DNA of 26,003 nt from Clostridiaceae bacterium (GTDB lineage Bacteria; Bacillota; Clostridia; Oscillospirales; Acutalibacteraceae): contig JAEDGF010000025.1 in NCBI GenBank assembly GCA_016297645.1, forward strand, positions 1-26,003, read 5' to 3'. This document shows positions 15,319-23,824 of the stretch, piece by piece. Every line of letters begins with the position of its first letter. The first letter of the stretch is position 1. A model generated the notes under the pieces. The model had not been told where the DNA came from and made no database searches. It saw only the letters and a list, made by a program, of their open reading frames with translations. The position numbers and the translations under genes were made by a program.

Positions 15319-16308
15319 CTATTCTGTTTTCAGATCGTATTGCGTAAGGTCGAGGTAAACTTTTGTTCCGACATCCGGTTCACTGGCTGCGGAGAGCTTT
15401 ATTCCGAGGTTATCGCATATTCTTCTGCAAAGATAAAGCCCTATTCCGCTGGCGGAACTGTTTTTTCTGCCGTTTTCTCCGGTATAGCCGTGTTCGAAAA
15501 TGCGCGGCAAGTCCTCTGGCGCGATGCCTATTCCGGTGTCGGCGATACAAAGAATGTTATCGTCGCCGATGCTTATTGTTATTCCGCCGCTCGGAGTGTA
15601 TTTCAAAGCATTCGACAGCAGCTGTTCAAGCACAAAGCAAAACCACTTTTCGTCGGTTATAAGACTTTTTTCCGTGCCGTCGTATGTAAGTGAGAGCTTG
15701 CGGAGAATAAACTCGGACGAAAAGCTCTTTACGCTTTTCTTTATGAGTTTATCAAGCGAATGGCGTTTGAGAACATAGTCGGAGCCGTCCGAATCGAGTT
15801 TAAGATATGTAAGAGCCATTCCGACATATCTGTCAATGCGCGACAAATCCGACAGAAGCATACGCGACATGGGCGTATCCTCCGAGTAGAGCATAAGATA
15901 CATTGATGATATCGGAGTTTTTATCTGATGCGCCCACAGGGTATAATACTCGGACGCTTTTCTGCGCGACTCGTCATATTCGCATTTTTCTTCGCTGAAT
16001 TCGCTGCAAAGTGCCTTGATTATTTCAGACATATCCTTTTCAACGACTGTCGAACAGACTTCGGGAAGCCGAAGCGACTGTGCGCCGTTGCGCTTTATCT
16101 CTTCAAGACTGCGGTGTTTTTTGTACACTCTTGCCATATCGGCGGCAAGGATACCAACGCCCATAACACCGCACACGAGAAACGGATAATACACCGCTTT
16201 CATGGGCAGAGAGAAAAGAGCAAACACAAGCGCAAAAACGCCGGCAAAAAGCAGCATAATAACAATAACGCCAAAGCGCTGCTTAAAATAGTTTCTTAAA
16301 AATTTCAT
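15319..16308 (-). CDS. BceS-type intramembrane-sensing histidine kinase
   Basis: The 329-residue kinase has two short N-terminal membrane helices (about 13-32 and 38-56) with almost no outer loop, the hallmark of intramembrane-sensing kinases that take their signal from a Bce transporter. The phosphorylated histidine is H127 in WAHQIKTPISSM. The ATPase domain shows N233 (LSNALKYT), D257 in DTGIGI, and GIGL at 288-291. It begins one base after the response-regulator stop and is followed by the promoter region of the transporter genes. Known members work with the transporter as a flux sensor. Confidence 0.93.
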   Translation of the reverse strand: MKFLRNYFKQRFGVIVIMLLFAGVFALVFALFSLPMKAVYYPFLVCGVMGVGILAADMARVYKKHRSLEEIKRNGAQSLRLPEVCSTVVEKDMSEIIKALCSEFSEEKCEYDESRRKASEYYTLWAHQIKTPISSMYLMLYSEDTPMSRMLLSDLSRIDRYVGMALTYLKLDSDGSDYVLKRHSLDKLIKKSVKSFSSEFILRKLSLTYDGTEKSLITDEKWFCFVLEQLLSNALKYTPSGGITISIGDDNILCIADTGIGIAPEDLPRIFEHGYTGENGRKNSSASGIGLYLCRRICDNLGIKLSAASEPDVGTKVYLDLTQYDLKTE

Positions 16309-16309
16309 G

Positions 16310-16990
16310 TCATTCCTCTGTGGAGATCAGATATCCTACGCCGACTTTTGTCGTGATAAAGCCTTCAAGTCCGTATGAATCAAGCTTCTTTCTGAGTCGG
16401 TTCACATTGACGGTAAGGGTATTTTCGTCAACAAAAGTATCGGTTGCCCAAAGTTTTTCCATCAATTTTTCACGGCTTACTACCTTTCCGCGATCCTCCA
16501 TGAGCGTCAGAAGTATCCTGTACTCGTTTTTGGTTAGCGGAACGGTTTCGCCGTTATAAACAAGCGAATTGTCACTCATATTGAGAACTGCTCCGCGGTG
16601 TTCGATAATGGTTATTCCCTCGGAATAATCATAAGTGCGGCGCAGCACAGCCAGAATTTTGGCGGTAAGGACATTTATATCAAATGGTTTTGCCACAAAA
16701 TCGTCCGCACCCATATTCATAGCCATGACCATGTTCATGTTGTCGGAAGCCGACGAAATAAAAATGATAGGAACTTTTGAAACGCGCCGTATTTCGGAAC
16801 ACCAGTGAAAGCCGTTAAAAAACGGGAGTGAAACATCGAGCAGCACAATATCGGGCTTTATCTCAGAAAACTCGCCGATGATATTACGGAAGTTGGAAAC
16901 GGCGTATCCCTTTATGTCCCATTTCGTTACCTGCTCACATATGCCGGAGGCAATACCGGCATCGTCCTCTACAATGTACAGCTTATACAT
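16310..16990 (-). CDS. BceR-type OmpR-family response regulator
   Basis: The 226-residue regulator has a receiver domain (about 1-118) with acidic pocket E8-D9-D10, phosphorylated D52 in LLDVSLP and K101 in VAKPF. A winged-helix output domain follows (about 130-226) with NEYRILLTLMEDRGKVVSRE and a VDENTLTVNVNRLRKKL recognition helix, the latter typical of BceR/VanR-like Firmicute regulators. The ATG has GGGAG at good spacing and lies five bases after the DUF4097 gene. The likely target is the 15300-15315 site before the ABC genes. Confidence 0.93.
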   Translation of the reverse strand: MYKLYIVEDDAGIASGICEQVTKWDIKGYAVSNFRNIIGEFSEIKPDIVLLDVSLPFFNGFHWCSEIRRVSKVPIIFISSASDNMNMVMAMNMGADDFVAKPFDINVLTAKILAVLRRTYDYSEGITIIEHRGAVLNMSDNSLVYNGETVPLTKNEYRILLTLMEDRGKVVSREKLMEKLWATDTFVDENTLTVNVNRLRKKLDSYGLEGFITTKVGVGYLISTEE

Positions 16991-16995
16991 ACAAT

Positions 16996-17841
16996 TTATC
17001 TCCCGTCAAAGCCTACTTCAATGCGTCCGGCGCTCGCGTCAATTTCGATATCGACATCTCCGAAGCCCGTTTCTGACCGTCTTTCCGTTTTTCTGCCGTC
17101 GATCGTCACACTGCTGAAACTGCTTTCCGCATCAACATGATAACTGTCCCTATTGCCGCAGAGCGTCACATAAATGCTGCCTGCATCGCTCGAAAATTCG
17201 CCTTTTTCGGTCACTTCGCCGGTAAAGGTAATCGTACCGGCGGAAACACTTCCTTCGATTTTGCCGAAAGAGCCGGACTTGACGGTAATGCTTCCGGCGT
17301 CAAGCTCCACCTTCGCCGTTTTTGCAACGAAAACGGCGGATGCCGAGAATGAACCTGCGTCACAGTCGACATCGAGGTACTGTGTTTTAACGGAATCAGC
17401 CGAAATTCCGCCTGCCGATGAGAAAACGGATATCTTTTCAAGCTCCGTTCCATCCGGGACAATTACTTCGATGTCATACGAAAAGCTGTGCGGAGAAAGA
17501 CCGTCCGGTTCGTCTATTTTTATGGCGGAGCCGTCCGTTTTGACCGACAGCTTCGGGTTCTGATATCTGACTTCGAACCCGTCTCCGATTTTAATGTCGA
17601 GATCGGAGAACCTGAGGTCGCAGTCTATCTCGTCAAAGCTGCCGCTGAGCTTTTTCGAATGCCACTCGACAGCGTCCGCCGATTTATAGGGGTTATTTTT
17701 TTCGTCTATTTTATCGCAGACCTTTGATATTACCATTCCGGCGGTAAATACGCCGCCGACGATACCCGTTATTATCGATACTGCGAGAAAAACGGCAAAA
17801 ACCAGCGCCGCAATCTTTATCAGCTTCTGAAAGGTCGTCAT
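16996..17841 (-). CDS. Membrane-anchored DUF4097 beta-solenoid protein (LiaG-like)
   Basis: The 281-residue protein starts with one membrane helix (about 10-38), then an outer domain of short beta repeats. Repeating units such as DAGSFSAS, DAGSITVK, SAGTITFT, DAGSIYVT and SAGRIEVG recur about every 20-25 residues, the pattern of DUF4097 solenoids. LiaG of Bacillus has the same plan and lies in the lia envelope-stress operon. Its job is not known. Its start overlaps the stop of the LiaF-like gene (ATGA), and it immediately precedes the response regulator, which points to a part in envelope sensing or signal damping. Confidence 0.85.
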   Translation of the reverse strand: MTTFQKLIKIAALVFAVFLAVSIITGIVGGVFTAGMVISKVCDKIDEKNNPYKSADAVEWHSKKLSGSFDEIDCDLRFSDLDIKIGDGFEVRYQNPKLSVKTDGSAIKIDEPDGLSPHSFSYDIEVIVPDGTELEKISVFSSAGGISADSVKTQYLDVDCDAGSFSASAVFVAKTAKVELDAGSITVKSGSFGKIEGSVSAGTITFTGEVTEKGEFSSDAGSIYVTLCGNRDSYHVDAESSFSSVTIDGRKTERRSETGFGDVDIEIDASAGRIEVGFDGR

Positions 17842-18521
17842 TTTACATCTACTCCCCCGAACAAGCCGGTCGCGTTAACATAAAGTGTATACTGATTGTT
17901 AAAGGTCCTGTTCACACGCTTGTCCGAAGCACCGCCGAACAGCGAATTCGAATTGACCTTTACATTTATATTGTCGGGAACGAAAATGTCTATCCCGCCG
18001 AAAACGGCAGTTGCATTTATAACGCAGTCGGAATTGAATAACGCACCGCGCAGGTCGCAATCGATTCCGCCGAAAACAGCGTTAAGCTCCGCTCCTTCAA
18101 AGACCTCACCCGCATAGTTGATTTTTGAGCCGGAAAAAGCGGCGTAGCCCTGACGGGGAGTTTTGCCCTCCTGTTTCATCTGCTCAGAAATAACATAGCT
18201 CTTATTTGAGCGCACTCCGCCGACAATAAGCTTGATTCCGATGACGGCGAGAATAAGCGGCACGGCAAGCTTCCAAATTATGCCGTACTCCAAAATGCCG
18301 CGCGCGGCAAGAAGCAGCAGAACACCGGCGGCAAGTCCGATGCAGGCGCCTGTTTTATCTCTGTCGTTAATCAGTCCGACTACCGACGGAACGATAATGA
18401 ACACCGTCCACCAGCCCTTGAAAAACGCATTAAAGTCGAATAAATTGAGGACTTTAAGTGCATAGAGTACCCCGACGGCTATCAAAGCAACACCGGCAAT
18501 AATTTTTGTTGATTTTTTCAT
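17838..18521 (-). CDS. LiaF-like membrane protein
   Basis: The 227-residue protein has four membrane helices in its first 105 residues and a C-terminal domain (about 120-227). That domain contains four FGG repeats: AVFGGIDCDL, AVFGGIDIFV, SLFGGASDK and GLFGGVDVK. This matches LiaF/VraT proteins, which hold back the kinase of Lia-type systems until the envelope is damaged. Here the two-component pair downstream is Bce-like rather than LiaSR, so LiaF may regulate a different kinase type or another partner. GGAGG lies 7 bases before the ATG and only 22 bases separate it from the ABC permease ahead. Confidence 0.85.
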   Translation of the reverse strand: MKKSTKIIAGVALIAVGVLYALKVLNLFDFNAFFKGWWTVFIIVPSVVGLINDRDKTGACIGLAAGVLLLLAARGILEYGIIWKLAVPLILAVIGIKLIVGGVRSNKSYVISEQMKQEGKTPRQGYAAFSGSKINYAGEVFEGAELNAVFGGIDCDLRGALFNSDCVINATAVFGGIDIFVPDNINVKVNSNSLFGGASDKRVNRTFNNQYTLYVNATGLFGGVDVK

Positions 18522-18543
18522 TGTGATTCCTCCTGACTAAGAA

Positions 18544-20142
18544 TTAAAGCTCCGAATATATCCTTGCCCCTTTTGTGTTTATCCACTTCAAAAGAAGCAC
18601 GCTTACTACACAGTTCACGGCAGAAAAAGCAGCCATGAAAATTTCGGGGGCAATTACCCTGACCGCAAAGTAGCCGCCTACCGAAAAAGCAGCGGTATAC
18701 AAAAACGACACAAGCAAAGCGACGACAACACTCATGCTCTGTTTGAGGGGAACGATTTCATTCGTCCAATCGAGAATGGGATTCCTTATGTTGACGATAA
18801 GATCAAAGCACGCCGTAATAAACGCAAATGTCTGCGGCAGAATGATCATCAGAATAAATGCTGCCGCTCCGGCACGCAGAACAATTGCCGCGACAACGGA
18901 GCATATAAGAAGCGGTACGCAGGTAATAACAAGCTGCACAGCCATTTTTGCATGGAGGACTTTTTTTGCGTCCACCGGGAGCGATTGCAGCACCCAAATG
19001 CTTTTGCCTTCGAGCGATACCGAAGCTGTCGCACTGTCGTTCATCATTGACAAAAGGCACAGAATAAGCGAGGTAAAAAGAACAGTTGCCGATCTGTCAA
19101 AGCCGAGTGCGTCCTCAAAAAGCTCTAAAAGCATATCCGGCTTTACCGCGAGGAACACTGCCGCCGCGGCAATAAACACAACTCCGAAGCCGCAGTTGAG
19201 CATATAGTTGGGACTTGAAGTGAAGCGTTTCATTTCTTTTCCGAAAAGCGCAGCACCGACGCCGGAGGTCTTTATGTCGTCCGCACGGCGTTTTGCCTTC
19301 GACTGCGCATGAGAAGCGGTGGCAATTTTCCGGAAAGAGCGTGCAATCATCGCACAGGTAAGCACAGCCGCAGCAAGTGATACAAGCGTGCAGACGGCAA
19401 ACGAAACAGCATTTCCATCGCCCATTTTTCCGAAAAAGCAAAGGAAATACGCCGAGCCTTCTATCTTTTCGCCTATCTCGGCAGCATTTGCGATTATGTT
19501 CTGTATTATCTCGTTCGACTTAAATGAGATAAAGTAGTACACTCCGAAAAACAGCAGCGACGCGGCAACTGTAATAAAGCTCTTGTTTTTCAGTTTTACG
19601 GATATCTTTGCCACAAAATACCCGAGTAAACACGACAGCACAAGAACGATAAGCGAAACAACGAGCATAAAAAGTATTCCGCCGATCACCGAAAGCGCCG
19701 AACACTTCACCTGAACGAGATGAATAATAACAGCCGGAAGTGTAGCAACGGTAGCGAAAAGCGTTCCGAGTATATAAACGGTGGAAAGCCGGCTGATAAC
19801 TATATACTTTTCCGGGATGGGCATGGAGAGAAGAAGGTCGTTGTCCTTTGCCGTATAGAGCGTTGCAAAGGTATTAAAAACGCTTCCGAAGGTTCCGAGA
19901 GCAATTCCGAGAAGCCCCGTGATAACAAAGTAGAGCCAGCCGACTCCGGCAGCATAAAGCGGAAGGCAAAGCGAATTCGCAAGCACCGTAAACATTCCGC
20001 CGAGCAGCCCCACAATCAAAAGGACATACAGAGCAATATAAGCAATTGTTGCCCCTTTCGAGCGGCTTTTCTTTTTCTTCTCATCGTAGAAAAAAGTTCG
20101 TCCCCATTCGAAGAACTGCTTTTTCAACAGCGTTTTGAGCAT
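18544..20142 (-). CDS. ABC-2-type transporter permease
   Basis: The 532-residue membrane protein has about twelve helices in two similar halves, with a soluble stretch near 270-300 rich in basic residues (SKAKRRADD). It lacks FtsX outer domains and matches the large ABC-2 type permeases found with single ATPases in Clostridia. The start overlaps the stop of the ATPase gene (TAATG). Substrate unknown; export of an envelope-active compound or lipid is possible given its neighbours and TetR control. Confidence 0.8.
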   Translation of the reverse strand: MLKTLLKKQFFEWGRTFFYDEKKKKSRSKGATIAYIALYVLLIVGLLGGMFTVLANSLCLPLYAAGVGWLYFVITGLLGIALGTFGSVFNTFATLYTAKDNDLLLSMPIPEKYIVISRLSTVYILGTLFATVATLPAVIIHLVQVKCSALSVIGGILFMLVVSLIVLVLSCLLGYFVAKISVKLKNKSFITVAASLLFFGVYYFISFKSNEIIQNIIANAAEIGEKIEGSAYFLCFFGKMGDGNAVSFAVCTLVSLAAAVLTCAMIARSFRKIATASHAQSKAKRRADDIKTSGVGAALFGKEMKRFTSSPNYMLNCGFGVVFIAAAAVFLAVKPDMLLELFEDALGFDRSATVLFTSLILCLLSMMNDSATASVSLEGKSIWVLQSLPVDAKKVLHAKMAVQLVITCVPLLICSVVAAIVLRAGAAAFILMIILPQTFAFITACFDLIVNIRNPILDWTNEIVPLKQSMSVVVALLVSFLYTAAFSVGGYFAVRVIAPEIFMAAFSAVNCVVSVLLLKWINTKGARIYSEL

Positions 20143-20849
20143 TATTCTCCCTCCAATTCAAGGAAAACGCTTTCAAGGCTTTCGTCACCTTTAACTTCTT
20201 CCGTGGTGCCGCATTTGATAAGCTTTCCGTTCTTTATTATGGCTATTTTGTCGCACAGCTTTTCGGCTACTTCGAGGACATGGGTCGAAAAGAAAATTGC
20301 CGCGCCGGACTTTACGGCTTCGTGCATCATCTCTTTGAGGAGGAATGACGCTTTCGGGTCGAGTCCGACAAAGGGTTCATCCATGATTATGAGCTTCGGG
20401 TCGTGAAGCCATGCGGAAATAATGGCGACCTTCTGCTTCATTCCGTGAGAGAGCGCGGAGATAGGCTGAGCAAGGTCGTTCGATATTTCAAACATATCAC
20501 CGTACTTCTGAATACGCTCTTTTCTCGTCTGCTGGTCAACCCCGAAAATGTCGCCTATAAAGTTAAGATACTGGATTCCCGTCATAAAATCGTACAGATC
20601 GGGGTTATCGGGGATATACGCGAGGAGCTTTTTGCACTCAATGGCGTTTTCGGCAACCGACAGTCCGTTTATCTTTATTTCGCCGCCGTCGAATTTCAGA
20701 ATACCCACGACCGATTTGAGCGTGGTTGTTTTTCCCGCTCCGTTGTGACCGATAAAACCGTATATTTCGCCGGGTTCGATTTTGAGCGACAGGTCGTCAA
20801 CCGCTTTTTTGTCGCCGTAAGTTTTTGTGAGATGACTGATTTCAAGCAT
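20142..20849 (-). CDS. ABC transporter ATP-binding protein
   Basis: The 235-residue ATPase has Walker A GHNGAGKTT (34-42), a variant signature LSHGM (133-137), Walker B LIIMDEP with E158, and H-loop H189 in STH. The LSxGM signature and the short C-terminal end fit the DRA/ABC-2 exporter group (CcmA-like). It pairs with the permease directly behind. An AAAGAGAG ribosome site precedes the ATG, which lies 33 bases after the TetR stop. Confidence 0.92.
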   Translation of the reverse strand: MLEISHLTKTYGDKKAVDDLSLKIEPGEIYGFIGHNGAGKTTTLKSVVGILKFDGGEIKINGLSVAENAIECKKLLAYIPDNPDLYDFMTGIQYLNFIGDIFGVDQQTRKERIQKYGDMFEISNDLAQPISALSHGMKQKVAIISAWLHDPKLIIMDEPFVGLDPKASFLLKEMMHEAVKSGAAIFFSTHVLEVAEKLCDKIAIIKNGKLIKCGTTEEVKGDESLESVFLELEGE

Positions 20850-20882
20850 TACTGATTTCTCTCTTTCCGTATTAAATTTCTT

Positions 20883-21542
20883 TTATTGCTTATTGAACTT
20901 CGGGCTTTGCTTTTTTGTTTGGTCAAGTCCTTCGTCGGTATTTTCCATGGGTAAAATTCCCATCTTCCAATTAGGGTCGGAGTGGATAACCTCCACCATT
21001 CCTCTGAATATTTCACCGAGTCGCTGCGCAGTTTCTTTTTCCGAAAAGCTGCAAACACCGGTGGCTGTGAGAACGCACAGACCGTATGTGTATATCCACA
21101 TCTGGTCGAAAAGACGAAGCGCCTGCTCGTCGTTTGCGGCATAGTCGCGTTTTATAATATTGATATCATCCTGTTTCCCGAACGGAATGTATTCTATTGC
21201 GATATCAAAGCTTTTGTCGCCGTTTCCTTTTTCCATAAACAGCAGCTTAAACAGCTGCGGCTCCTCACCGGCAAAACGGACGAACTGCATCCCTCTCTTT
21301 TTGTACGACGGATAAAAGTTTTCGGCAACAAGCATATACTCGTCAAACTTCTCTTTTGCGCTCACCTTTACTGCGTTTTTAAGCTCATCCATGTCTTTGA
21401 AAAAGGTAAAGATGGGCGAGGACGAAACACCGAGCCGCTTGCCGACTTCACGCGCCGTCAGCGATTCCGGTCCTTTTTCGCGGACAAGATCGAGCGCAGA
21501 CCGAATTATTTCGTTTTTTGAAAACTTTGGCTTCGGGGGCAT
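20883..21542 (-). CDS. TetR-family transcriptional regulator
   Basis: About 219 residues. The N-terminal helix-turn-helix (about 10-55) reads FSKNEIIRSALDLVREKG then LTAREVGKRLGVSSSPIF. The C-terminal ligand/dimer domain is alpha helical and typical of Clostridial TetR proteins beside ABC exporters. I chose ATG 21542, which has GGAG nine bases upstream; an in-frame TTG at 21557 lies before that ribosome site. It is the first gene of the long minus-strand operon and probably represses it and itself. A charged C-terminal tail ends KKQSPKFNKQ. Ligand unknown. Confidence 0.9.
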   Translation of the reverse strand: MPPKPKFSKNEIIRSALDLVREKGPESLTAREVGKRLGVSSSPIFTFFKDMDELKNAVKVSAKEKFDEYMLVAENFYPSYKKRGMQFVRFAGEEPQLFKLLFMEKGNGDKSFDIAIEYIPFGKQDDINIIKRDYAANDEQALRLFDQMWIYTYGLCVLTATGVCSFSEKETAQRLGEIFRGMVEVIHSDPNWKMGILPMENTDEGLDQTKKQSPKFNKQ

Positions 21543-21570
21543 TATACCTATCTCCAATCTGATGTTACAT

Positions 21571-21616
21571 AACGGCTGTTTTGATTAGATTATACAATGT
21601 TTTCAGCCGTTGTCAA
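21571..21616 (-). promoter_or_regulatory. tetR operon promoter with flanking operator repeats
   Basis: On the minus strand TTGACA (21611-21616), 16 bases, TATAAT (21589-21594): both hexamers perfect. An inverted repeat AACGGCTG (21571-21578) / CAGCCGTT (21604-21611) brackets the -10 and touches the -35, a good place for TetR repression. The leader to the ATG is about 40 bases. Confidence 0.8.
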
Positions 21617-21707
21617 CACAAAAAGAATCACAAAATTGTAACAAAAAAAGCGGAGTTTTCTAAACTGATACCATGGGGACAAAAAATTTTTTCCGGGAGG
21701 AATACAA

Positions 21708-21794
21708 TTGAACCACTGGTTTTTGCAATACAAATACAAAGGAAACGCCTGTTTGACATACATAAAAAAATCGGAAAAAGATGATTTGATATGA
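21708..21794 (+). CDS. 28-residue leader peptide coupled to the ZIP transporter
   Basis: GGGAGG seven bases before a TTG opens a 28-codon frame whose TGA overlaps the ATG of the transporter (ATGA, 21791-21794). The transporter has no good ribosome site of its own, so its translation probably depends on ribosomes finishing this frame. The peptide is basic and Tyr/Lys rich (WFLQYKYKG, YIKKSEK) with one His and one Cys. No family recognised. The TTG start makes the call less certain; it could also be a regulatory leader whose peptide is irrelevant. Confidence 0.5.
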   Translation: MNHWFLQYKYKGNACLTYIKKSEKDDLI

Positions 21795-22564
21795 CAATCG
21801 GTTTGCCGGAAATTGCAGCCGGAATACTGCTCCCGTTTGTCGGAACCTCGCTCGGTGCAGCCGCGACAGCTCTTTTCGGACGAAAACGAAAAACGACAGT
21901 CGGCACGAACGCGGTCATTACGGGCTTTTCTGCCGGAATAATGACGGCAGCTGCCGTTTGGTCGCTGCTCATACCGGCTTGCACTCTTGCAGAAAAGCTG
22001 TCGATACCCGAGTGGCTGCCGTGTATTTCCGGCTTTTTGACGGGCGTTATTTTTATGCTTTTAACGGATGCGGTCACATCTTCGAAAAACAAAACAAAGA
22101 GTAACGGCACATTTATGCTTATATTCGCAATCACCGTACATAACATTCCCGAGGGCATGGCGGTAGGCGCAGCCATAGCCGGCTGCCGGGCATCCGATGC
22201 GGTGAGTACGGCCGCGGCGGCTGCGCTGTGCGTGGGAATTGCGATACAGAATATTCCCGAGGGAGCAGTCGTTTCTCTTCCGGCATATGCAGCCGGAAAA
22301 TCGAGAAAAAAGAGCTTTGCTCTCGGTGTTCTCTCGGGGGCGGTAGAGCCTGCCGGAGCAATTCTCACACTGCTGTTTACCTCCCATATGCTCCCGATCT
22401 TGCCGTATCTGTTGTCTTTTGCGGCAGGTGCGATGGTCTTTACGGTGTTCGGGGAGCTTCTTCCGGAGGTGTGCTTCGGAGAGAAACGGACAACACTCAA
22501 AGCGGCAATTTCGGCGTGTGCGGGTTTTGCCCTCATGATGCTGCTCGATATCGCTCTCGGCTGA
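21791..22564 (+). CDS. ZIP-family metal (zinc/iron/manganese) transporter
   Basis: The 257-residue transporter has eight predicted helices. The metal-path motifs of helices IV and V are both present: HNIPEGMAVG near residue 117 and IQNIPEGAVVS near residue 153. SGAVEPAGA near residue 188 belongs to the next helix. A charged loop between helices III and IV (SSKNKTKSNG) is short and lacks the His cluster of some ZIPs. It is of the ZupT/GufA branch and should import divalent metal ions. The ATG overlaps the stop of the leader frame. Metal preference cannot be told from sequence. Confidence 0.9.
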   Translation: MTIGLPEIAAGILLPFVGTSLGAAATALFGRKRKTTVGTNAVITGFSAGIMTAAAVWSLLIPACTLAEKLSIPEWLPCISGFLTGVIFMLLTDAVTSSKNKTKSNGTFMLIFAITVHNIPEGMAVGAAIAGCRASDAVSTAAAAALCVGIAIQNIPEGAVVSLPAYAAGKSRKKSFALGVLSGAVEPAGAILTLLFTSHMLPILPYLLSFAAGAMVFTVFGELLPEVCFGEKRTTLKAAISACAGFALMMLLDIALG

Positions 22565-22572
22565 ATTAACAT

Positions 22573-22615
22573 TTGACAACACAGCGGAATAAGAGGTATA
22601 ATTATCTAAGATAAT
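22573..22615 (+). promoter_or_regulatory. Perfect-hexamer promoter with palindrome at the start point
   Basis: TTGACA (22573-22578), 18 bases, TATAAT (22597-22602). A perfect palindrome ATTATCT-A-AGATAAT (22601-22615) begins inside the -10 and covers the transcription start, so it could be a repressor site. The ribosome site GGAGG is 8 bases before the ATG at 22639. Confidence 0.82.
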
Positions 22616-22638
22616 CTGAACCGCAAACGGAGGAAAAA

Positions 22639-23775
22639 ATGACTGATAAAGAAATCGGCGAGCTTCGCCGCAGAATAAGAAAGGATAAATGCGCTGTACC
22701 GTTCATATACGGTGCATTTATCAATGAGAAAAAAGAGCTCGTAAGCACATTCCGTCAGAATGTTGCAATGCTTCCGCAGGACGATGCCGAAGGTATATTC
22801 AAAATCATGAGAAAAGCGTTTTCGGGTGCAGCCGGAAAGAATCTGCTTGATGTCAGCTTCCCCACTGAACAGGTAATGAACGGCGAGGAGCATAAAATGC
22901 TCATGGAAATGCGTAAACAAACACCGGAGAGCGAACCGTTTATCCAGTCATTTTTCGAGAAAACGGCGGAGAATCTTACAATGCCCTCCGCCTACATAAT
23001 TCTTCTTGCGCAGGACGCGTACGACATTCCCGATTACGGAGCGGACGGTGAAAAAGCCGACTCCTCGACCGAGGTGTACAATTACTTCTTTGCCTGTGCC
23101 TGCCCCATAAAAGAGAGCAAAGCGGCGCTCAGCTTCATAGCTTCCGAAAATGCATTCAAGACGCTCGGTGCAAATGCGATTATTTCCGCACCGGAAATAG
23201 GAATCGTTTTCCCCGCTTTCGACGACAGGAGCGCAAACATCTATAATATGCTTTTGTACTCGAAAAATCTTTCCGATAATCACTCGGAATTCGTCACCGA
23301 TTTTCTGAAAGGCACGGTGCCGATGCCGGCGCAGGAGCAGAAGGACACCTTCAACGCCGTACTCGAAGAAGCGCTTTCGGACTCATGCAGCTTTGATGTA
23401 GCCGTTGCCGTGCGTGACGCTGTGTGCGACGAAATTACGGAAAACAAAGAAAACAATGAGGAGGAAGCACCCGTTGTTTCAAAAAAATCCATCGGCAGAG
23501 TCCTCGAAAAATGCGGCGTAGACGCAGAAAAAATAGAGGCCTTCGAGGAACGCTTTGAGGAGAGCTTCGGTGCAGACGCAGCCGTATCTCCCGTAAACCT
23601 CGTAAATACGAAGCAGATCGATATTGAAACGCCCGATGTGAGCATTAAAATAAACTCCGACCGCTCCGACCTTATAAAAACACAGATGATCGACGGCAGC
23701 AATTACATTCTCATACGCGCGGATGTTTCCATAAGCGTAAACGGCGTAAATGTCTGCATTGACCCGAAAAACTGA
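22639..23775 (+). CDS. DUF4317 domain-containing protein
   Basis: A 378-residue soluble protein without signal peptide or membrane helix. The start (DKEIGELRRRIRKDKC, then a YGAFIN segment and GAAGKNLLDVSFP) matches the DUF4317 family found widely in Clostridia. The family has no known function. The middle is rich in acidic residues; a Glu/Asn stretch near 270-285 looks like a linker to a C-terminal domain ending in a beta-rich stretch (YILIRADVSISVNGVNV). It has a near-perfect promoter and may be strongly expressed. The lipase gene follows after 49 bases. Family call by eye. Confidence 0.75.
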   Translation: MTDKEIGELRRRIRKDKCAVPFIYGAFINEKKELVSTFRQNVAMLPQDDAEGIFKIMRKAFSGAAGKNLLDVSFPTEQVMNGEEHKMLMEMRKQTPESEPFIQSFFEKTAENLTMPSAYIILLAQDAYDIPDYGADGEKADSSTEVYNYFFACACPIKESKAALSFIASENAFKTLGANAIISAPEIGIVFPAFDDRSANIYNMLLYSKNLSDNHSEFVTDFLKGTVPMPAQEQKDTFNAVLEEALSDSCSFDVAVAVRDAVCDEITENKENNEEEAPVVSKKSIGRVLEKCGVDAEKIEAFEERFEESFGADAAVSPVNLVNTKQIDIETPDVSIKINSDRSDLIKTQMIDGSNYILIRADVSISVNGVNVCIDPKN

Positions 23776-23792
23776 ATTGCACGGCGCAATTC
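23774..23792. repeat. Small inverted repeat over the DUF4317 stop codon
   Basis: GAATTGC and GCAATTC form a seven-pair stem with a five-base loop. It is followed by A's on the plus strand, so it is not a plus terminator; it may protect or pause the mRNA between the two genes. Confidence 0.45.
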
Positions 23793-23824
23793 AAAAAAAT
23801 AGACAACAAAGGAAGGGATAAACC

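Noticed and set aside
21628..22572. 314-codon minus-strand open frame opposite the ZIP transporter
   Set aside because: The plus strand encodes both HNIPEG-type metal motifs; the minus product is low-complexity Ala/Ser/Pro sequence with no domain.
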